Below are positions 15,258-23,906 of a stretch of DNA of 64,000 nt, piece after piece. Source of the stretch: CAYTTR01 sp964440805 (GTDB lineage Bacteria > Acidobacteriota > Aminicenantia > Aminicenantales > Aminicenantaceae); assembly GCA_964440805.1 (NCBI GenBank), contig CAYTTR010000004.1, positions 26,561 through 90,560 of the forward strand. Reading direction: 5' to 3'. Each line of letters begins with the position of its first letter. The first letter of the stretch is position 1. Below the pieces are notes generated by a model. The model had not been told where the DNA came from, searched no databases, and worked only from the letters and a program-made list of their open reading frames with translations. The translations under genes were made by a program, and so were the position numbers.

Positions 15258-16487
15258 TCAGCGGAAATATTTTATGATTTGTTTAAAAGTGTCGATGAAT
15301 GCATCGATTTCAGTAAAAGTGTTATAGGCCGAAAAGGAAATTCTAAGTGAATCAGAAATCTTCCGGGAGTTATAAAAAGAATGGACACAGTGTTTGCCTG
15401 AGCGAACCATAATATTGCGGCTTTCATTGAGAATTTTGGCAGCATCACTGACATTCAGTCCATCCACAATGAAATTGAGGATGCTGTTTCTGGCTGAGTG
15501 ATCCTGGGGGCCGAGGATGCTTACACCTGGAATTTGTTTGATCTTCTCAGTGGCAAGGTGATTGAGTTTTATCACCTGGTTGAGGATGGTAGTTTTCCCC
15601 ACTTTTCTAATATAATCCACAGCGACACCAGCCCCAATGACTCCGGCGTAATCCTGAAGCCCGGCTTCGAATTTATCGGGGAGCCCGGCTAAGGTGGCTG
15701 AAGTGTGGGTAGTATCGACTACAGTTTCTCCACCGGTTAGAAACTGAGGGAGGCTTTCAAGAAGGGATTTTTTTCCGTAGAGAATACCGATTCCTGTGGG
15801 TCCCCACATTTTATGGACGGATAAAACCAGAAAGTCAACATCCCAAGCTCTGACATCGAGAGGATGAGACAGTGCGCTCTGGGCTGCATCGACACAAACC
15901 AAAGCACCGGCCTGGTGAGAGGCTTCGATAATGTCTCTTACAGGAAAAGCGACTCCGGTGAGATTGGAGTGAGAAAGGATTGAAACCAGTTTGACCCGTG
16001 GAGCGAAGGAAGTCAATTTTTTTCTGAAATGATTCAGGTCAAAGGAAGTATCGGGCAGAGTGGAAATAATAATCCTTTGGATACCTTTCTTTTTTTCCAC
16101 CGCCTGCCAGGGAAGAAGATTAGAGTTATGCTCTATGTCTGAGGAAAAAATGATATCGCCTTTGGCCAAAGGGAGAATGTGAGCCAGCAAGTTAAGGCCT
16201 TCGGTGGCGTTACGGAGAAAGATGATTTCGTCAGAGTGGGCAGCATTGAGAAATTTCTGGAATTTTTTTCTTGAATTTTCATATTTTTCTGTAGTTTCAG
16301 CTCCGAAATGATGATTGGTCCGGCCGTGACAACCGGGAAAGTTGAAGTAGTAATCTACAATGGCCTCAATCACAGACCGAGGTTTAAGAGTCATGCAGGC
16401 ATTGTCAAGATAAATGACTGGTTTCTTGTTGATGATTCGGGACAGGGAGGGAAAATCTTCTCTAAGTTTGTCCAACTGAAAAGCCAT
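15258..16487 (-). CDS. Cysteine desulfurase / class V aminotransferase (SufS/CsdA type)
   Basis: A PLP enzyme of 409 residues that removes sulfur (or selenium) from cysteine for Fe-S cluster assembly and other thio-cofactors. The PLP lysine is K226 in SVHKMWGPTG. The catalytic cysteine is C367 in VRSGKHCVHSFY, in the short-loop setting typical of SufS/CsdA. Other family marks are HNSNLLPW, SNLTGVAFP and VDAAQSALSH. No SufBCD or IscU is adjacent. With its many Fe-S proteins this organism needs such an enzyme, but a stand-alone copy could instead serve another sulfur-transfer pathway. Confidence 0.88.
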   Translation of the reverse strand: MAFQLDKLREDFPSLSRIINKKPVIYLDNACMTLKPRSVIEAIVDYYFNFPGCHGRTNHHFGAETTEKYENSRKKFQKFLNAAHSDEIIFLRNATEGLNLLAHILPLAKGDIIFSSDIEHNSNLLPWQAVEKKKGIQRIIISTLPDTSFDLNHFRKKLTSFAPRVKLVSILSHSNLTGVAFPVRDIIEASHQAGALVCVDAAQSALSHPLDVRAWDVDFLVLSVHKMWGPTGIGILYGKKSLLESLPQFLTGGETVVDTTHTSATLAGLPDKFEAGLQDYAGVIGAGVAVDYIRKVGKTTILNQVIKLNHLATEKIKQIPGVSILGPQDHSARNSILNFIVDGLNVSDAAKILNESRNIMVRSGKHCVHSFYNSRKISDSLRISFSAYNTFTEIDAFIDTFKQIIKYFR

Positions 16488-16513
16488 GTTTTTCCTTTGT
16501 CAAAATAAAATGA

Positions 16514-16542
16514 ATTGTAACTGTAATGATTACCTTTGTCAA
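16514..16542 (-). promoter_or_regulatory. Sigma-70 promoter of the cysteine desulfurase gene
   Basis: Minus strand TTGACA (perfect -35), 17-base spacer, TACAAT (-10, 5 of 6). It is 27 bases upstream of the ATG. A strong, well-spaced match. Confidence 0.75.
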
Positions 16543-16797
16543 TAAATACTATTATTACGATAAAATTACTTGACACACATTTCCAAACTGCGGTTGGAAC
16601 CGCTGTTCCTGAATAATCCGAGTCCGGGGAGAGGGCGGATATGCACCATGCCTTCCCATTCTTAACCTGACTTCAAAATTAGGAAGAAATCGGGAAAATT
16701 AACCTTGACCTTTGTGTTAATTTTTCATAAATAAAAGAGATGAAACTACCTCTTCCGGCAGTTGATGAAGAAAACCTGCCAATTATGGTTAACGGAT

Positions 16798-16825
16798 TGA
16801 TGGATTATACTTATTCGGATATAAT
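16798..16825 (+). promoter_or_regulatory. Candidate sigma-70 promoter of the Tricorn-like gene
   Basis: TTGATG, 16-base spacer, TATAAT on the plus strand, about 140 bases upstream of the ATG at 16966. The -10 is perfect; the -35 matches 4 of 6. Confidence 0.45.
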
Positions 16826-16965
16826 CACTCCATTAGTTAGTTTGTTTTCCATTTAATATATGGTAGAAGAATATTATAACAACTCGGATACTCTTACAAC
16901 CGGAGTTGCCGTAAGCCCAAATGAAAAGCAACAATTTTTTTGTTTTCAATGAGGAGGATTACTAA

Positions 16966-19900
16966 ATGAAAAAGAGATTGATTCCTTTTTTAGTCTTTTT
17001 TATTTTTTTACTCTTTTCTTTTCCAGCCGAAGCTGTGGACATAAATAATACATTAATGCTGACTCAACCTGCGGTGGGGCAAAATATGATTGCTTTCTCT
17101 TATGCCAATGATCTCTGGACAGCTGATCTCCAGGGGCAGAATGTCCGCCGGTTGACTTCTCATTCCGGAGAAGAATCCAATCCTGTTTTCTCGCCCGACG
17201 GTAAATGGATTGCTTTCAGTGGACAGTATGACGGCAACACCGATGTTTATCTTGTCCCGGCTGAGGGAGGGATCCCCAAAAGGCTCACTTGGCATCCGGG
17301 CGAGGATATTGTCAGGGGTTTTACCCCGGACGGTTCAGCCGTTGTCTTCATGTCCTCCCGCCATTCATTCACCAGAGCCAGAAGCCGTTTATTTACTGTT
17401 TCTGTGGACGGAGGCATGCCCCAGCCCTTGGTGATTCCGTATGCTCATAAAGCATCCTATTCTCCGGATGGGACAAAGATGGCCTACACTCCCTTTGGAG
17501 AAGCTTTTCAACAGTGGAAGAATTACCGGGGAGGAACGGTTTCCCGGGTCTGGATTTTTAATTTCAATGACAACTCAATTGAAAAAATCCCTCAACCGGA
17601 AGGACGCTGCAACGACACTGATCCTATGTGGCTGGGCGATAAAATTTACTTTCGTTCAGATAGAAACGGTGAGTTTAACCTTTTTTCCTTTGACCCCGGT
17701 ACCCGGGAAATTCGCCAGTTGACCCAGCATGATGATTTTCCTGTTGTTAGTGCTTCGGCTGGAGGAGGAAAGATTATCCATGAGCAGGCCGGGCAGCTCC
17801 ATCTCTTTGACCCGGCCAAGGAGACTACAGCTTCTCTAACTATAGGCGTTGCAGCTGACCTCCTTGAGCTCCGGCCCCGTTATGTTAAGGGAGAGCGTTA
17901 TATCCGCCATGCTGATATTTCTCCTTCAGGAGCCAGGGCTGTTTTTGAATTCAGGGGGGAGGTAGTTACTTTGCCGGCTGAAAAAGGAGACTTCAGGAAT
18001 TTGACCGGTACCCCGGGGGTTCATGAAAGGGAGCCTGTTTGGTCGCCGGACGGCAAAAAAATAGCTTATTTCTCAGATGAATCGGGTGAATATGCTCTTC
18101 ATGTGTTTTCCAGAGACAAAGAGGAAGTAAGGAAATTCGAGCTTCCCGGCGCCGGCTTTTATGAGAGATTAGTCTGGTCACCGGACAGTAAGAAATTAAC
18201 TTATACAGATAATTCCTGGAGTCTTTTCTGGATTGACCCCGAGACTGGAATTTCAGAAAAAATAGGTCAGGAATACCTCTACGGTCCATCCGGACTTAAA
18301 ACATTGAAGGGCGTCTGGTCGCCTGATTCCCGCTGGATTGCTTATACCTTAAACACCAGGGCTTATATTCAGCGGGTTTATGTTTATTCGCTGGAAGAGA
18401 AGAAATCCTACCCTATAACCGACGGATTGAGTGAAGTAAGTGAACCTGAATTCGACAGCAGCGGAAAATACCTCTATTTCTTTGCCTCCACTGATGCCGG
18501 TCCGGTTAAACACTGGTTCGCCATGTCCAGTGCTGACATGGAAATGAATCAGGCCCTTTATTTAGCTGTTCTGCAAAAAGGAACACCTTCTCCTCTGGCC
18601 AAGGAAAGCGATGAAGAGAAGCTTGAAGAAGAAGGAAAAGAAGAAGCAGAAAAAGGTGCCGGCGAAAAAGCTGAGAAAACTTCAGAAGATTCTCAAGTCA
18701 AGATTGATTTTGAAGATTTAAACGAAAGAATAGTCTCTTTCCCCATTGAATCGGCCGGTTATTTCAATCTTCAGGTTGGCGGTGAAGGTCAGATATATTA
18801 CTTGGAAGTTCTTCCCGGAAGCCGCGGTTTTGGGCAAGAAAGGTCAAAACTTCATCTTTTCGACCTAAAAAAACGGCAGGATGAGGTGCTTATTTCTGGA
18901 ATCAATAATTACAAAATCTCTGCTGATAATAAAAAAATCCTATATTTATCACGAAACCTATGGGGGATAGTTGATGCCGGGAAAAAAGTTAATCCAGGAG
19001 AGGGGAAGCTAAATGTTGATTCCATCGAGGCCCGCATTAATCCTGCAAAAGAATGGCAACAGATTTTTGATGAAGCCTGGAGGATAAACCGTGATTATTT
19101 TTATGATCCCGCTATGCATGGAGTTGACTGGGAAAAAATGCGGGAGAAATACAGCTATTTCCTCTCTCATCTTTCCTGCCGCCAGGATCTTTCCCGGGTA
19201 ATCCAATGGATGTGCCGCGAATTGAGGGTCGGTCATCACAGAACAGGTGGTGGAGATACTCTGGTGGAGGCAAAACGTATTCCCGTGGGATTGCTGGGAG
19301 CCGATTATTCCGTTGAAAACAACCGTTTCAGATTCAAGAAGGTTTACGGCGGTCTTAATTGGAATCCGGAACTCCGGTCACCCTTGACGGAACCGGGAGT
19401 AGAAGTTAAAGAAAGAGAATATTTGCTGGCGGTAAACGGCGAGGATGTTAAGTTCCCGGCAAATTTATATCAATATTTCGATAACACAGCCAGCCGGCTT
19501 ATCGAGATTACAGTCGGCCCCTCGCCGGATGGAAAAGGAGCCCGTACTGTCCAGGTGGTTCCTCTTCCCAATGAATATAACCTGAGAAACCGTGATTGGG
19601 TGGAAGGTAACATTGAGAAGATCAACAAAGCCACTGACGGAAAAGTAGCCTATGTCTATGTGCCCAATACAACCACTTTGGGCCATACTTACTTTAAAAG
19701 ATATTTCTTCCCCCAATCACATAAGGATGCCATAATTGTTGATGAGCGTTTTAACGGAGGAGGACAGGTAGCTGATTACTATATAGATATTCTCCGGCGT
19801 CCCTTTGTCTGTATGTGGAATATGCGCTATGGAGCTGATCTTAAAACACCCAGTGCTTCAATCCAGGGGCCTAAAGTTATGCTCATCAATGAATCTGCTG

Positions 19901-20247
19901 GTTCGGGCGGGGATTTGCTTCCCTGGATGTTCCGCAAGTTTGAGGTGGGAACGCTTATCGGAACCAGGACCTGGGGCGGTCTGGTGGGAACATTGGGCTT
20001 TCCTTTATTAATGGACGGAGGCTATGTCACCGCACCCAATCTTGCCATCTGGACCGAAGACGGTTGGGTGGTAGAAAATGAAGGAGTTCCCCCGGATATT
20101 GAAGTGGAACAGATTCCGGCTGAAGTTATTGACGGTCATGATCCCCAACTGGAAAGAGCTATTCAGGTTGTTTTGGAAGAACTGGAAAAGAATCCTCCCC
20201 GAAGGCTGGTCCGGCCTCCCTACCCGGATAAGGTAAAGAGGAAATAG
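16966..20247 (+). CDS. Exported Tricorn-like S41 serine protease
   Basis: A 1093-residue protease expected in the periplasm or at the cell surface. A signal peptide (residues 1-23, ending AEA) is followed by two blocks of PD40/WD40-type beta-propeller repeats (many SPDGK and WSPDSK motifs, for example at about residues 77, 360 and 450). After a Lys/Glu-rich linker (about residues 545-580) come the Tricorn C1 helical domain, a PDZ domain and an S41 catalytic domain. Likely catalytic residues are H757 or H758 in ELRVGHHRTGG and S980 in NESAGSGGD. It degrades oligopeptides released by other proteases. AGGAGG lies 9 bases before the ATG. Archaeal Tricorn is cytosolic; the signal peptide here implies an extracytoplasmic role. 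Confidence 0.92.
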   Translation: MKKRLIPFLVFFIFLLFSFPAEAVDINNTLMLTQPAVGQNMIAFSYANDLWTADLQGQNVRRLTSHSGEESNPVFSPDGKWIAFSGQYDGNTDVYLVPAEGGIPKRLTWHPGEDIVRGFTPDGSAVVFMSSRHSFTRARSRLFTVSVDGGMPQPLVIPYAHKASYSPDGTKMAYTPFGEAFQQWKNYRGGTVSRVWIFNFNDNSIEKIPQPEGRCNDTDPMWLGDKIYFRSDRNGEFNLFSFDPGTREIRQLTQHDDFPVVSASAGGGKIIHEQAGQLHLFDPAKETTASLTIGVAADLLELRPRYVKGERYIRHADISPSGARAVFEFRGEVVTLPAEKGDFRNLTGTPGVHEREPVWSPDGKKIAYFSDESGEYALHVFSRDKEEVRKFELPGAGFYERLVWSPDSKKLTYTDNSWSLFWIDPETGISEKIGQEYLYGPSGLKTLKGVWSPDSRWIAYTLNTRAYIQRVYVYSLEEKKSYPITDGLSEVSEPEFDSSGKYLYFFASTDAGPVKHWFAMSSADMEMNQALYLAVLQKGTPSPLAKESDEEKLEEEGKEEAEKGAGEKAEKTSEDSQVKIDFEDLNERIVSFPIESAGYFNLQVGGEGQIYYLEVLPGSRGFGQERSKLHLFDLKKRQDEVLISGINNYKISADNKKILYLSRNLWGIVDAGKKVNPGEGKLNVDSIEARINPAKEWQQIFDEAWRINRDYFYDPAMHGVDWEKMREKYSYFLSHLSCRQDLSRVIQWMCRELRVGHHRTGGGDTLVEAKRIPVGLLGADYSVENNRFRFKKVYGGLNWNPELRSPLTEPGVEVKEREYLLAVNGEDVKFPANLYQYFDNTASRLIEITVGPSPDGKGARTVQVVPLPNEYNLRNRDWVEGNIEKINKATDGKVAYVYVPNTTTLGHTYFKRYFFPQSHKDAIIVDERFNGGGQVADYYIDILRRPFVCMWNMRYGADLKTPSASIQGPKVMLINESAGSGGDLLPWMFRKFEVGTLIGTRTWGGLVGTLGFPLLMDGGYVTAPNLAIWTEDGWVVENEGVPPDIEVEQIPAEVIDGHDPQLERAIQVVLEELEKNPPRRLVRPPYPDKVKRK

Positions 20248-20383
20248 AAAAAAACTTTAATGAATAGCTGATTTAAGCATAAATGATTTTTTGCCGGTTA
20301 TCGGCAATTGATTAGGCCTGTCTTTTTTGGACAGTTTTATGTTGTGGATAATTTACTTCAGGTGATTTCTTTTTTTGATGAGG

Positions 20384-20479
20384 AAACCGTCCGGCGGTGA
20401 AGGCCGGTTATTGAGGCAGGAAAAATGGCGGGAGTGATTATGATGAAATCACTTAAATCCTTCACTTTCCGGACGGTTT
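20384..20479 (+). ncRNA. Long stem structure between convergent genes (terminator or structured RNA)
   Basis: AAACCGTCCGG (20384-20394) pairs with CCGGACGGTTT (20469-20479). After a small internal loop, GTGAAGG (20397-20403) pairs with CCTTCAC (20459-20465). Inside, AGTGATT (20433-20439) pairs with AATCACT (20447-20453). The 96-base element is thus an 18-bp closing stem with an inner hairpin, followed by TTTTATATAT. It could simply be a bidirectional terminator for the convergent Tricorn-like and hydrogenase genes, but it is much more elaborate than the simple terminator hairpins elsewhere in the window. Confidence 0.55.
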
Positions 20480-20513
20480 TATATATAAAGAAGGATCTCT
20501 TTTTTCTTTATAA

Positions 20514-22253
20514 TTAGTTTGTAATATTCTCCAGGATTTTTTCTGCCGCCCTCTTAACAGCAACAGATAAGTTTTTACCTTCCTCGAGTGTTTCCGGCTG
20601 TATGCCTAAAACATAAGTGTTTTTCATCTGGGCATAACTCATTTCGCCACATAAAAACGGACTAAACTTGTGGCTGAGAGAAGCGTTGTGCAGAACGCTA
20701 AGAAGGGGGATAAGAGAGACTTTCCCTGCTTTTGCTTTAAAGTCAACCGCATCCACAAAGATGACCGGCCGGTCTTTACTGTTTCCGGAAAAAATTTCCC
20801 TGCCTTCAAGCTCTTTTTCCAGAAGGCTTTCTTTTCCTCCTTTCCTTAATTCATCAGCCAGAAAAATTCCGACGCCGTCATCCGATCTCTCCGGATTGCC
20901 GATGCCGATAAAGAGAAGTTCCTCATCAGCCTGCAGTTCCTGAAGCCTTAGCTGCCAGTCGTTTTCTTCACCTTTTTTAACTTCAGCCATGTGAACAGAG
21001 CAGCTAATGCAGGGATCGTAAGCTCTTACCAGAATATCCAAACGGTCCCGGATGGCATCTCCCTGACCTTTATCAAGGAGTGTCTGGGCTGCAATCAAGC
21101 CGTATCTTTCAATCTCTTCAGCGTTCTGGGCGGTGGGAGTTATGATATCGGCATAATCAACTACTCCGTCTTTAATCCGGTAATGATGAATAAGCAGCCC
21201 GCGGGGAGCTTCAACCAGGCCGGTGCCTTTACCTTCTTTATTTTCATAAGAAACTATGGCAGGATTTTCGCTTATGGCAAGGAGTTCATCGATGATTTCC
21301 TGGGTTCTTTCGAAAGCATAGACTATTTCCAGAGCCTGGGCAGCATTATTATAGAGTGGGTTGCGCTTCCAGTGCCGGTTGAAATACTTGCGGAACATTT
21401 CTCCTGCTTGTTTTTCCAACCGTTCTCCCAGGTTATTGACTCTGGCCAAGGCTCCCACTGAATAAGGTTTGTCATTATAACGGCTTCTCTTGCAAAAGGA
21501 GTGAGAAACCACAAACTCGTTGGTAAGGTTCCGGTAGTCCTCGCGAAAGATTCTGTCGCCTGTGGAAAGAATTATTTCTTCTCCGGCAAAACCGTATTTT
21601 TCATCAGCCGGGTTGCAGCAGGCATAAATAGTATCATCCTCAGGGATATCCGGATAGTCTATGGTGCAGAAGAGGTCAACAGTCTTCATCACAAAAGGCA
21701 TAAACTGAAGCGCCCTGTTCTTGATCCAGGTAAGCTCGTCCCGGGCAGGCCATTGGCCGAAACCGCCGATTACTGGATTTTCTCCGTGGATAAAGCGGCC
21801 GCTTAAGGTTTTCATAATATGATTACCGAAATTTTTCATTTCCAGGGCTATCTTGACTTCAAATTCGTACTTGGAGGCCATGGCAACAGCATTGGGGAAA
21901 CCGAGGTAGTCAGGTAAGGCTAAGTAGAATGTGTGGAGTGAATGGCTCTCGATCATTTCTCCCATATGCGTCAATTCCCTGAGGAGCTGGACTTTTCGGG
22001 GAACTTTCACCTTGAGTGTATTTTCCATGGCCCTGATGGCGGCTATCTTGTGAGAGATAGAGCAGATGGCACAGATACGGGGAGCGAGACTGACGTCTTC
22101 CTCCGGGGTGCGGCCCAGAACCAGACGTTCAACGAGCCGCGGGCCTTCATTGATGATGAACTTAACATCTGTCACTACGTTTCCGTCTATAGTTGCTTCT
22201 ATGCCACCGTTTCCTTCAACCCTTGGTAATTGTTCTATGGTTACCTTTTTCAT
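20514..22253 (-). CDS. hydA: Group 3b-type [NiFe] hydrogenase large subunit fused to its maturation protease
   Basis: Catalytic alpha subunit of a cytoplasmic NAD(P)-linked hydrogenase. Residues 1-425 are the large subunit: L1 motif RICAICSISH (C61, C64) and L2 motif DPCISCSVH (C415, C418, H421). Normally a free protease would cut just after H421. Here the chain continues through a charged linker into a complete HycI/HyaD-like domain from about residue 446 (LLFIGIGNPERSDDGVG, acidic residue D459; D501 in FVDAV; H528 in SLSHKFSP). The total of 579 residues fits one subunit plus one protease. I chose ATG 22253 over GTG 22259 because GGGAG sits 9 bases before it. Last gene of hydB-hydG-hydD-hydA. 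Confidence 0.9.
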   Translation of the reverse strand: MKKVTIEQLPRVEGNGGIEATIDGNVVTDVKFIINEGPRLVERLVLGRTPEEDVSLAPRICAICSISHKIAAIRAMENTLKVKVPRKVQLLRELTHMGEMIESHSLHTFYLALPDYLGFPNAVAMASKYEFEVKIALEMKNFGNHIMKTLSGRFIHGENPVIGGFGQWPARDELTWIKNRALQFMPFVMKTVDLFCTIDYPDIPEDDTIYACCNPADEKYGFAGEEIILSTGDRIFREDYRNLTNEFVVSHSFCKRSRYNDKPYSVGALARVNNLGERLEKQAGEMFRKYFNRHWKRNPLYNNAAQALEIVYAFERTQEIIDELLAISENPAIVSYENKEGKGTGLVEAPRGLLIHHYRIKDGVVDYADIITPTAQNAEEIERYGLIAAQTLLDKGQGDAIRDRLDILVRAYDPCISCSVHMAEVKKGEENDWQLRLQELQADEELLFIGIGNPERSDDGVGIFLADELRKGGKESLLEKELEGREIFSGNSKDRPVIFVDAVDFKAKAGKVSLIPLLSVLHNASLSHKFSPFLCGEMSYAQMKNTYVLGIQPETLEEGKNLSVAVKRAAEKILENITN

Positions 22254-22255
22254 TT

Positions 22256-23035
22256 TCACTTGCTCCCTTTGAGAAGTTCGAAAACTTCGGCTATTTTGGT
22301 TCCTGAATAGTTGGCCATCTTTTTCTTAATGAGCTCGATGTCGAATCCTTTATCCTTGAGAAGGTAGTATTCTGAGGTCCAGTTGGCTCCCTCAACCGGT
22401 CCCCAGCAGCCAACGCAAGGAAGATTATGGCTTGGACAAACGGCACTGCAACCGTCTTCTGTCAAGGGACCAAGGCAGAGGATGCCCTTTTTTAAAAGGC
22501 AATCATTCTCTTTGTATTTACAGGTGATACAAACTGGTTGAGGATAATGTTCCGGAGGATTGCCCCGGACTACCCGGGTGAAAAAATGGAGGAATTGTTC
22601 CTTACCTATGGGGCACCCTGGAAGATAGTAATCTACTTTAATATAAGCATCAATGGGTTTAGACTGAACCGGGCTGGTATGAGCCATCCGGGTATCTCCA
22701 TAAACATTTTTGTAATTTTCACTCCATTCATCTTTTTTTAGGAAACGGGCTTGAATTCCACCTACTGTGGCGCAGAGGCCGATAGCAACCACTATTTTGG
22801 CTCTTTCCCGGATTTCTTTAAGCTCTTCGATTTCTCTTTCTGTTGAGACCGATCCTTCAATAAGAGCTACATCCAGTTCGCCCTCAATGTTGTCGCTTTT
22901 TGCCATGAGGAAGGATTGGATGTCAACCGCCTGGAAGATATCCAGGAGTTCTTTTTCACAGTCCAGGATCAACAGGGCGTCTCCGGCACATCCGGTCAGT
23001 TCGTATATTCCTATTTTCAGTTTGTTCTCTTTCAT
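22256..23035 (-). CDS. hydD: Hydrogenase small subunit HydD (delta)
   Basis: A 259-residue electron-transfer subunit that carries Fe-S clusters next to the [NiFe] site. The N-terminal flavodoxin-like half holds the proximal cluster (YELTGCAGD, then CATVGG and LPGCPIGKE). The C-terminal half has further Cys motifs (CITCKYKENDC, CSAVCPSHNLPCVGCWGP). This is the sulfhydrogenase delta/MvhG-type small subunit. The start at 23035 has AAGGGGG upstream; the longer frame would overlap hydG by about 80 bases. Its neighbours hydG and hydA form the same complex. Confidence 0.9.
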   Translation of the reverse strand: MKENKLKIGIYELTGCAGDALLILDCEKELLDIFQAVDIQSFLMAKSDNIEGELDVALIEGSVSTEREIEELKEIRERAKIVVAIGLCATVGGIQARFLKKDEWSENYKNVYGDTRMAHTSPVQSKPIDAYIKVDYYLPGCPIGKEQFLHFFTRVVRGNPPEHYPQPVCITCKYKENDCLLKKGILCLGPLTEDGCSAVCPSHNLPCVGCWGPVEGANWTSEYYLLKDKGFDIELIKKKMANYSGTKIAEVFELLKGSK

Positions 23036-23045
23036 TTTTTCCCCC

Positions 23046-23906
23046 TTAGATAAGCTCCCGCATATGGAGGACATCCCAATAGGTAAAGACTGGTCCGTCA
23101 AGGCAGGTATAAATATAGTCAATAGCACAGTGGCCGCATTTTCCTACTCCGCATTTCATTCGTCTTTCCAGGGTCATTAAAATTTGGTCTTTGGGGATGT
23201 TCAGTTTAATGAATTCGTTAATGACAAACTTGTACATAACCGGCGGGCCGCAGACCAGGGCTACAGTGTTGGCCGGATCGATGTTTTTCAATTTGGGGAA
23301 TAGAGTGGTTACCACTCCGGTGTTTTCTGTCCATTTTCCGGTATCATCTGCATCCACGGTGAGATAGCATTCAAGATCATCCCTGTTTTTAAGAGAAAGA
23401 AATTCCTCGCGGAAAATCATCTCCACAGGTCTTTTGGCTCCGTGAAGCAGAATTACCCGCCTGAAGAGATCCCGGTTATCTAAGCTATAGAAAAGAACCG
23501 AGCGGAGCGGAGCCACTCCCAGTCCGCCCATGACAATGAGCACATCCTTGCCTTTCATCTTTTCTACCGGAAAACCATCCCCATAAGGACCGCGCAGCCC
23601 GATTAAATCGTTTTCTTTCAACCTGAAGATGGCATTGGTTAATGTGCCTACCTTACGGATGCAGAATTCAAGAAGGCCGGGGCGAGAGGGGGTAGAAGAG
23701 ATAGAGAAGGGAGCTTCGCCAGCACCGAGTACTGAAATCATGGCAAATTGGCCGGGCCTGTAACGGAAAGAAAGAGCCTTTTCCATGTCCACCAGTCGCA
23801 CCTGGAAGAACTTAACGTCTTCTGTCAAATTATAGAGGCGGACAATCCGTGCTGCCTCAGGGAGGAAAGGATTGGTCCTATTAATAGATTTATTTTCGCC
23901 GTTCAT
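23046..23906 (-). CDS. hydG: Hydrogenase FAD/NAD(P)-binding subunit HydG (gamma)
   Basis: A 286-residue diaphorase subunit of the ferredoxin-NADP reductase fold that passes electrons between NAD(P)H and the Fe-S chain. The FAD motif is FRYRPGQFAMISV, the NAD(P) region VLIVMGGLGVAPLRS and ALVCGPPVMYKF. The C-terminus binds a [2Fe-2S] cluster (MKCGVGKCGHCAID... C). It overlaps hydB by 4 bases (ATGA). In archaeal sulfhydrogenases the homologous subunit uses NADP(H); the cofactor preference here cannot be read from the sequence. Confidence 0.9.
   Translation of the reverse strand: MNGENKSINRTNPFLPEAARIVRLYNLTEDVKFFQVRLVDMEKALSFRYRPGQFAMISVLGAGEAPFSISSTPSRPGLLEFCIRKVGTLTNAIFRLKENDLIGLRGPYGDGFPVEKMKGKDVLIVMGGLGVAPLRSVLFYSLDNRDLFRRVILLHGAKRPVEMIFREEFLSLKNRDDLECYLTVDADDTGKWTENTGVVTTLFPKLKNIDPANTVALVCGPPVMYKFVINEFIKLNIPKDQILMTLERRMKCGVGKCGHCAIDYIYTCLDGPVFTYWDVLHMRELI

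Larger units (their letters stand above)
16488..16965. other. Intergenic region with divergent promoters
   Basis: 478 bases between the divergent desulfurase and Tricorn-like genes. It contains a good minus-strand sigma-70 promoter (16514-16542), a pair of mutually exclusive hairpins at 16581-16607, and a plus-strand promoter candidate at 16798-16825. Between 16610 and 16790 I see no coding frame or recognisable riboswitch. Confidence 0.6.
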
